Below, in pieces: positions 60,658-64,000 of a stretch of 64,000 bases of DNA. Source of the stretch: Ferrimonas lipolytica (lineage in GTDB: Bacteria; Pseudomonadota; Gammaproteobacteria; Enterobacterales; Shewanellaceae); the NCBI RefSeq assembly GCF_012295575.1, contig NZ_CP051180.1, forward strand, positions 3,782,001-3,846,000, written 5' to 3'. The first letter of the stretch is position 1, and every line of letters starts with the position of its first letter. Under the pieces are notes generated by a model. That model saw only the letters and a program-made list of their open reading frames with translations. It searched no databases and was not told the DNA's origin. The position numbers were made by a program, and so were the translations under genes.

Positions 60658-62390
60658 GCCGTCAAGGAAAGAAGAAGCTTAAACCGGAAGCCAATGACTG
60701 GCGCCTAAAAATCGCTGTGTTTTTGATTTTATTGGTTTTCGGGGTTATCACCAGCCGCGCCGCTTGGATTCAGGTCATTGAACCTGAGCGATTACGCTAT
60801 GAGGCGGATATGCGCACCTTGCGCACCACGACCACGGATGTGCAGCGTGGAATGGTGACCGATCGTAACGGTGAGATGCTGGCGGTCAGTGTACCGGTGA
60901 TGGCCGCCTACGCGGACCCGAAGATGGTGCGTGACGGTAATGGTTTTGATGACATTCGCCGCTGGAGCGCTTTAGCTAATGTGCTTGAGGTCAATGAAGA
61001 CAAGTTAGTCAGTCGTGTCCGCGATAACAAAGGCCGCTTTGTCTATCTAAAGCGGCAAGTGACTCCTGCGGTTGCCGAGTATATTCGTAAGCTAAAGATC
61101 CCAGGGATCGCACTGAAGCCCGAGTCTCGTCGCTACTATCCAGCGGGGGAGATTTCGGCTCAACTGGTGGGCATTACCAATATTGATGATCATGGTATTG
61201 AGGGCTTAGAACGCAACTATCATGATTGGTTAACTGGTAGCCCAGCCAAATATAAGGTGCGTAAGGATCGCCGTGGTGAAGTGGTTGAGAATCTGTCGGT
61301 GATTGAAGAGGGGGAGAACCCTAATGATCTGGTGTTGAGCCTCGATATGCGTTTGCAGAGCTTGGCATACACCGCATTGAAAGAAGCAACCGCATACCAC
61401 ATGGCTACCTCGGCATCGTTGGTGATCATCGATATCCCTACAGGGGAGATCCTAACCATGGCCAATACCCCGAGTTTTAACCCGAACCAACGGCGTGGTA
61501 TTAAGCCTTACCAAATGCGTAACCGTGCGATTACCGATGCCTACGAGCCGGGCTCAGTGGTGAAACCGTTGGTCGTTGCGGCGGCCTTAGATAAAGGCAT
61601 CGTGAGCGAACATGACACCATCAATACCTCACCGGGCTATATGCGCGTTCGCGGTGGAACCGTCCGTGACGGCAAAAACCTTGGTACTAAAGATATCGGC
61701 ACATTGTTGGTTAAATCGTCCAACATCGGTATGACCAAGATGGCATTGCAGATGGAAGTAGATGAGTTGTTGGCCTTCTACGCCGACTTTGGGTTGGGTA
61801 CATACAGTGGCATCAGTATGGACGGTGAATATACCGGTAATGTGCCTAATCGCAGCCGCTGGTCTGAACATGAACGTGCGACCTTAGCATTTGGTTATGG
61901 CCTAACGGCCACGCCACTGCAGTTAGCCCGGGTTTACGCTATTTTGGGGGCAGGTGGGATCAGTCGTCCTGCCTCCATTCTAAAGCGTAAACAGGTGCCA
62001 GAGGGCACCCGAGTCTTGTCAGAGAAAACCGCCGATGCGGTAGTACAGATGCTTACTGGGGTAACCAAGAAGGGCGGTACTGCGTTACAAGCGGCCATTG
62101 ATGGCTATGAGGTTGCCGGTAAAACTGGTACCAGTCGGAAAGCCGTAGCCGGTGGTTACGGTGAAGATTACGTTACCCTGTTTGCGGGATTGGCTCCTGC
62201 AGACAACCCACGCTTAGCGATGGCAGTGGTAGTGAACGAACCTAAAGGTGAAAGCTACTACGGTGGTACCGTTGCAGCGCCGGTGTTTGCAGAAGTGATG
62301 GCCGGTGCGCTGCAGTTGCTTAACGTCGAGCCAACCACACAACCCCCTAAATTGGCAGGGCTTTTCGGGAGCGACAATGCCGTTAATTGA
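60654..62390 (+). CDS. ftsI: Peptidoglycan D,D-transpeptidase FtsI (PBP3)
   Basis: A 578-residue class B PBP that crosslinks septal peptidoglycan. An N-terminal membrane helix (about 20-39) precedes the dimerisation domain (RGMVTDRNGEMLAVS). The transpeptidase has the SxxK serine in YEPGSVVKPLVV, SxN in VKSSNIGMT, and KTG in VAGKTGTSRKA. Its 3' end overlaps murE by 14 bp. Confidence 0.96.
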   Translation: MSRQGKKKLKPEANDWRLKIAVFLILLVFGVITSRAAWIQVIEPERLRYEADMRTLRTTTTDVQRGMVTDRNGEMLAVSVPVMAAYADPKMVRDGNGFDDIRRWSALANVLEVNEDKLVSRVRDNKGRFVYLKRQVTPAVAEYIRKLKIPGIALKPESRRYYPAGEISAQLVGITNIDDHGIEGLERNYHDWLTGSPAKYKVRKDRRGEVVENLSVIEEGENPNDLVLSLDMRLQSLAYTALKEATAYHMATSASLVIIDIPTGEILTMANTPSFNPNQRRGIKPYQMRNRAITDAYEPGSVVKPLVVAAALDKGIVSEHDTINTSPGYMRVRGGTVRDGKNLGTKDIGTLLVKSSNIGMTKMALQMEVDELLAFYADFGLGTYSGISMDGEYTGNVPNRSRWSEHERATLAFGYGLTATPLQLARVYAILGAGGISRPASILKRKQVPEGTRVLSEKTADAVVQMLTGVTKKGGTALQAAIDGYEVAGKTGTSRKAVAGGYGEDYVTLFAGLAPADNPRLAMAVVVNEPKGESYYGGTVAAPVFAEVMAGALQLLNVEPTTQPPKLAGLFGSDNAVN

Positions 62391-63843
62391 TCAGGTGCTA
62401 TCCCCTTGGATAAACCTTGATACTCAGATTGAATTTAACCAAGCGACATTAGACAGCCGCAGTGTAACTGCAGGCGCTCTTTTTGTGGCTGTGGTTGGCC
62501 ATCAGCTTGATGGCCGTAAGTTTATTGATAGTGCCATTGCTAATGGTGCCGTAGCGGTACTGACTGAAGCGGAAACCGCTAAGCAACTACCGAGTCGAGA
62601 TGGTGTTGTAGTGATTGGGCTACCGCAACTGAACGACAAGCTGTCTCATATTGCTATGCGGGTTTATCCTGCGGCGGCTACTCCTAGCGTGATTGGGGTA
62701 ACCGGCACCAACGGCAAAACTACGGTTAGCCAACTGTGCGCCCAATTACTTACCACCATCGGCCTGCGTGCCGGCGTTATGGGGACGGTAGGCAATGGTT
62801 TGTGGGGTGAGCTCAAACCATCGATTAATACCACCTCCGATGCCTTTACCGTAAGTAAAACCGTTGCTCAGCAAGCACTGAGCGGCGCGCAAACGGTGGC
62901 GCTGGAGGTCTCCAGCCATGGTTTAAGTCAGCATCGAATTAAGGCGTTACCAATAGATGTAGCGGTGTACACCAATCTGAGCCGCGATCATTTGGATTAT
63001 CACGGCGATATGGAAAGCTATGCAGCGGCCAAGCGGGCGCTGTTTAACCACACTGGGGTAACCCATGCGGTGCTTAATCTTGATGATCAGTATGGTGCGC
63101 TGTGGCATCGGCAGTTACAGGATAAGGTGAACACCATTGGTTACAGTATTGATGGAGCTCAATGTCGTGGTGACTTTGTCCAAGCAACAGCTATCCAATA
63201 CCACGCCAACGGCGTCAACGCGACAATACACAGCAGTTTCGGTGATGGCCAGTTACACAGCCCGCTACTCGGTCAGTTCAATCTAGCCAACGTACTTGCG
63301 GCGGTTGCGGCTTTGCTCGCCCAAGGGCATCAACTCGCTACAGTGTTGAGTGCGGTCACAAGCTTAAAGCCTGCAGATGGTCGGATGGAGTGCTTTACCG
63401 CTGTCGGAAAACCTACTCTAGTGGTTGATTACGCTCATACTCCAGATGCGATAGAACAAGCGCTCACAGCGCTTCGCCGCCATTGCAGCGGCAAGCTTTG
63501 GTGCCTATTTGGCTGCGGTGGTGAACGGGATAAGGGTAAACGCCCGCTAATGACCGCCGCCGCTGCACGATCTGCCGATTACTTGGTTATCACCGCTGAC
63601 AATCCCCGTAGCGAACAGTTCGACGATATCTCGACCGATATGCAACGTGGTGTTGATGTAACCCCACGGTTGATTGAAGCGGATCGAGCCAGTGCCGTGC
63701 GACAGACCTTTACCATGGCGTCTGCCAATGATGTGATTTTGCTGGCGGGCAAGGGTCATGAAGATTATCAAATCGTGGCGGGTGAGCGGCTCAATTACAA
63801 TGAACGCGCCTTGGCGCAACAACTGTGTCAGGAGTCATCATGA
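62377..63843 (+). CDS. murE: UDP-MurNAc-tripeptide ligase MurE
   Basis: A 488-residue ATP-dependent ligase adding meso-diaminopimelate to UDP-MurNAc-L-Ala-D-Glu. The ATP loop is GVTGTNGKTTVS, with EVSSHGLSQHRIK, and DNPR in ITADNPRSEQF selects diaminopimelate. The start is ATG 62377 inside the end of ftsI, with GGGAG upstream; a longer in-frame start lies deep within ftsI. It overlaps murF by 4 bp. Confidence 0.95.
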   Translation: MPLIDQVLSPWINLDTQIEFNQATLDSRSVTAGALFVAVVGHQLDGRKFIDSAIANGAVAVLTEAETAKQLPSRDGVVVIGLPQLNDKLSHIAMRVYPAAATPSVIGVTGTNGKTTVSQLCAQLLTTIGLRAGVMGTVGNGLWGELKPSINTTSDAFTVSKTVAQQALSGAQTVALEVSSHGLSQHRIKALPIDVAVYTNLSRDHLDYHGDMESYAAAKRALFNHTGVTHAVLNLDDQYGALWHRQLQDKVNTIGYSIDGAQCRGDFVQATAIQYHANGVNATIHSSFGDGQLHSPLLGQFNLANVLAAVAALLAQGHQLATVLSAVTSLKPADGRMECFTAVGKPTLVVDYAHTPDAIEQALTALRRHCSGKLWCLFGCGGERDKGKRPLMTAAAARSADYLVITADNPRSEQFDDISTDMQRGVDVTPRLIEADRASAVRQTFTMASANDVILLAGKGHEDYQIVAGERLNYNERALAQQLCQESS

Positions 63844-64000
63844 TCAGTGCATCATTGGACACTATCGCCTCTGCCTTAGGGGCTGAGATTCACGGCAGGC
63901 AGGATGTCACCATCACTCGGGTAAGCACCAACAGTCGTGAACTTGCAAGCGGAGATCTGTTCGTGGCATTGGTGGGCGAACGTTTTGATGCTCATGACTT
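63840..64000 (+). CDS. murF: UDP-MurNAc-tripeptide--D-Ala-D-Ala ligase, N-terminal part (cut by window end)
   Basis: The ATG overlaps the murE stop (ATGA). The visible 53 codons begin MISASLDTIASALGAEIHG and include VSTNSRELASGDLFVALVGE, the substrate-binding N-terminal domain of MurF. The rest lies beyond the window. Confidence 0.92.
   Translation, partial: MISASLDTIASALGAEIHGRQDVTITRVSTNSRELASGDLFVALVGERFDAHD

Overview
The window is a chromosomal segment of a gammaproteobacterium. Its gene order is very close to the Shewanella-type arrangement known in Alteromonadales: secY-rpmJ / rpsM-rpsK-rpsD-rpoA-rplQ, then ccm genes, rRNA, cinA, ppc, argCBFGH, mrcA-pilMNOPQ-aroKB-damX-dam-rpe-gph-trpS, dolP-diaA-yraN-lpoA/rsmI-rnpB, and the mra/fts/mur cluster. 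Base composition looks close to even, and the 16S rRNA is clearly gammaproteobacterial. A Shewanella/Ferrimonas-like lineage is my inference from synteny; I cannot fix the genus from sequence alone.

Region by region: 1-3466 is the end of the spc operon and the whole alpha operon, including the S4-regulated leader and a strong terminator. 3501-5700 is the only accessory-looking stretch. It holds a 29-copy heptanucleotide array whose minus strand has GGG every 7 nt, about 1 kb with no intact gene, and a decayed IS110/IS1111-type transposase. 5761-14422 is a complete cytochrome c maturation locus in three transcription blocks: ccmABCDE on minus, ccmI on minus, and ccmFGH plus a TlpA-like thioredoxin on plus. 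A c5-type cytochrome gene sits inside it. 14500-26193 carries two tandem rRNA operons (16S-23S-5S), both without spacer tRNAs, with multiple promoters, boxA sites and duplicated terminators. 26292-30759 holds cinA, a convergent DUF1439 lipoprotein and ppc. 31128-36918 is an arginine operon ending in an argH-GNAT fusion.

37152-48771 holds mrcA divergent from pilMNOPQ (type IV pilus inner-membrane assembly complex and secretin), followed by the shikimate genes aroK and aroB, the cell-division SPOR protein damX, and dam. After two small membrane-protein genes and a putative porin on minus come rpe-gph-trpS on plus. 52568-55892 is the minus-strand envelope cluster lpoA-yraN-diaA-dolP, divergent from rsmI. 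rnpB follows, then an unrecognised two-TM protein, and then the division/cell-wall cluster mraZ-rsmH-ftsL-ftsI-murE-murF (cut by the window end), preceded by four 10-bp repeats that look like the MraZ operator.

Most of the window is core housekeeping. I found no clear undescribed defence or biosynthetic system. The best leads are the G-quadruplex-prone heptamer array beside an IS fossil, the paired (compensatory) differences between the two rRNA operons, the 88-bp repeated terminator module, and a few small or unrecognised membrane proteins.
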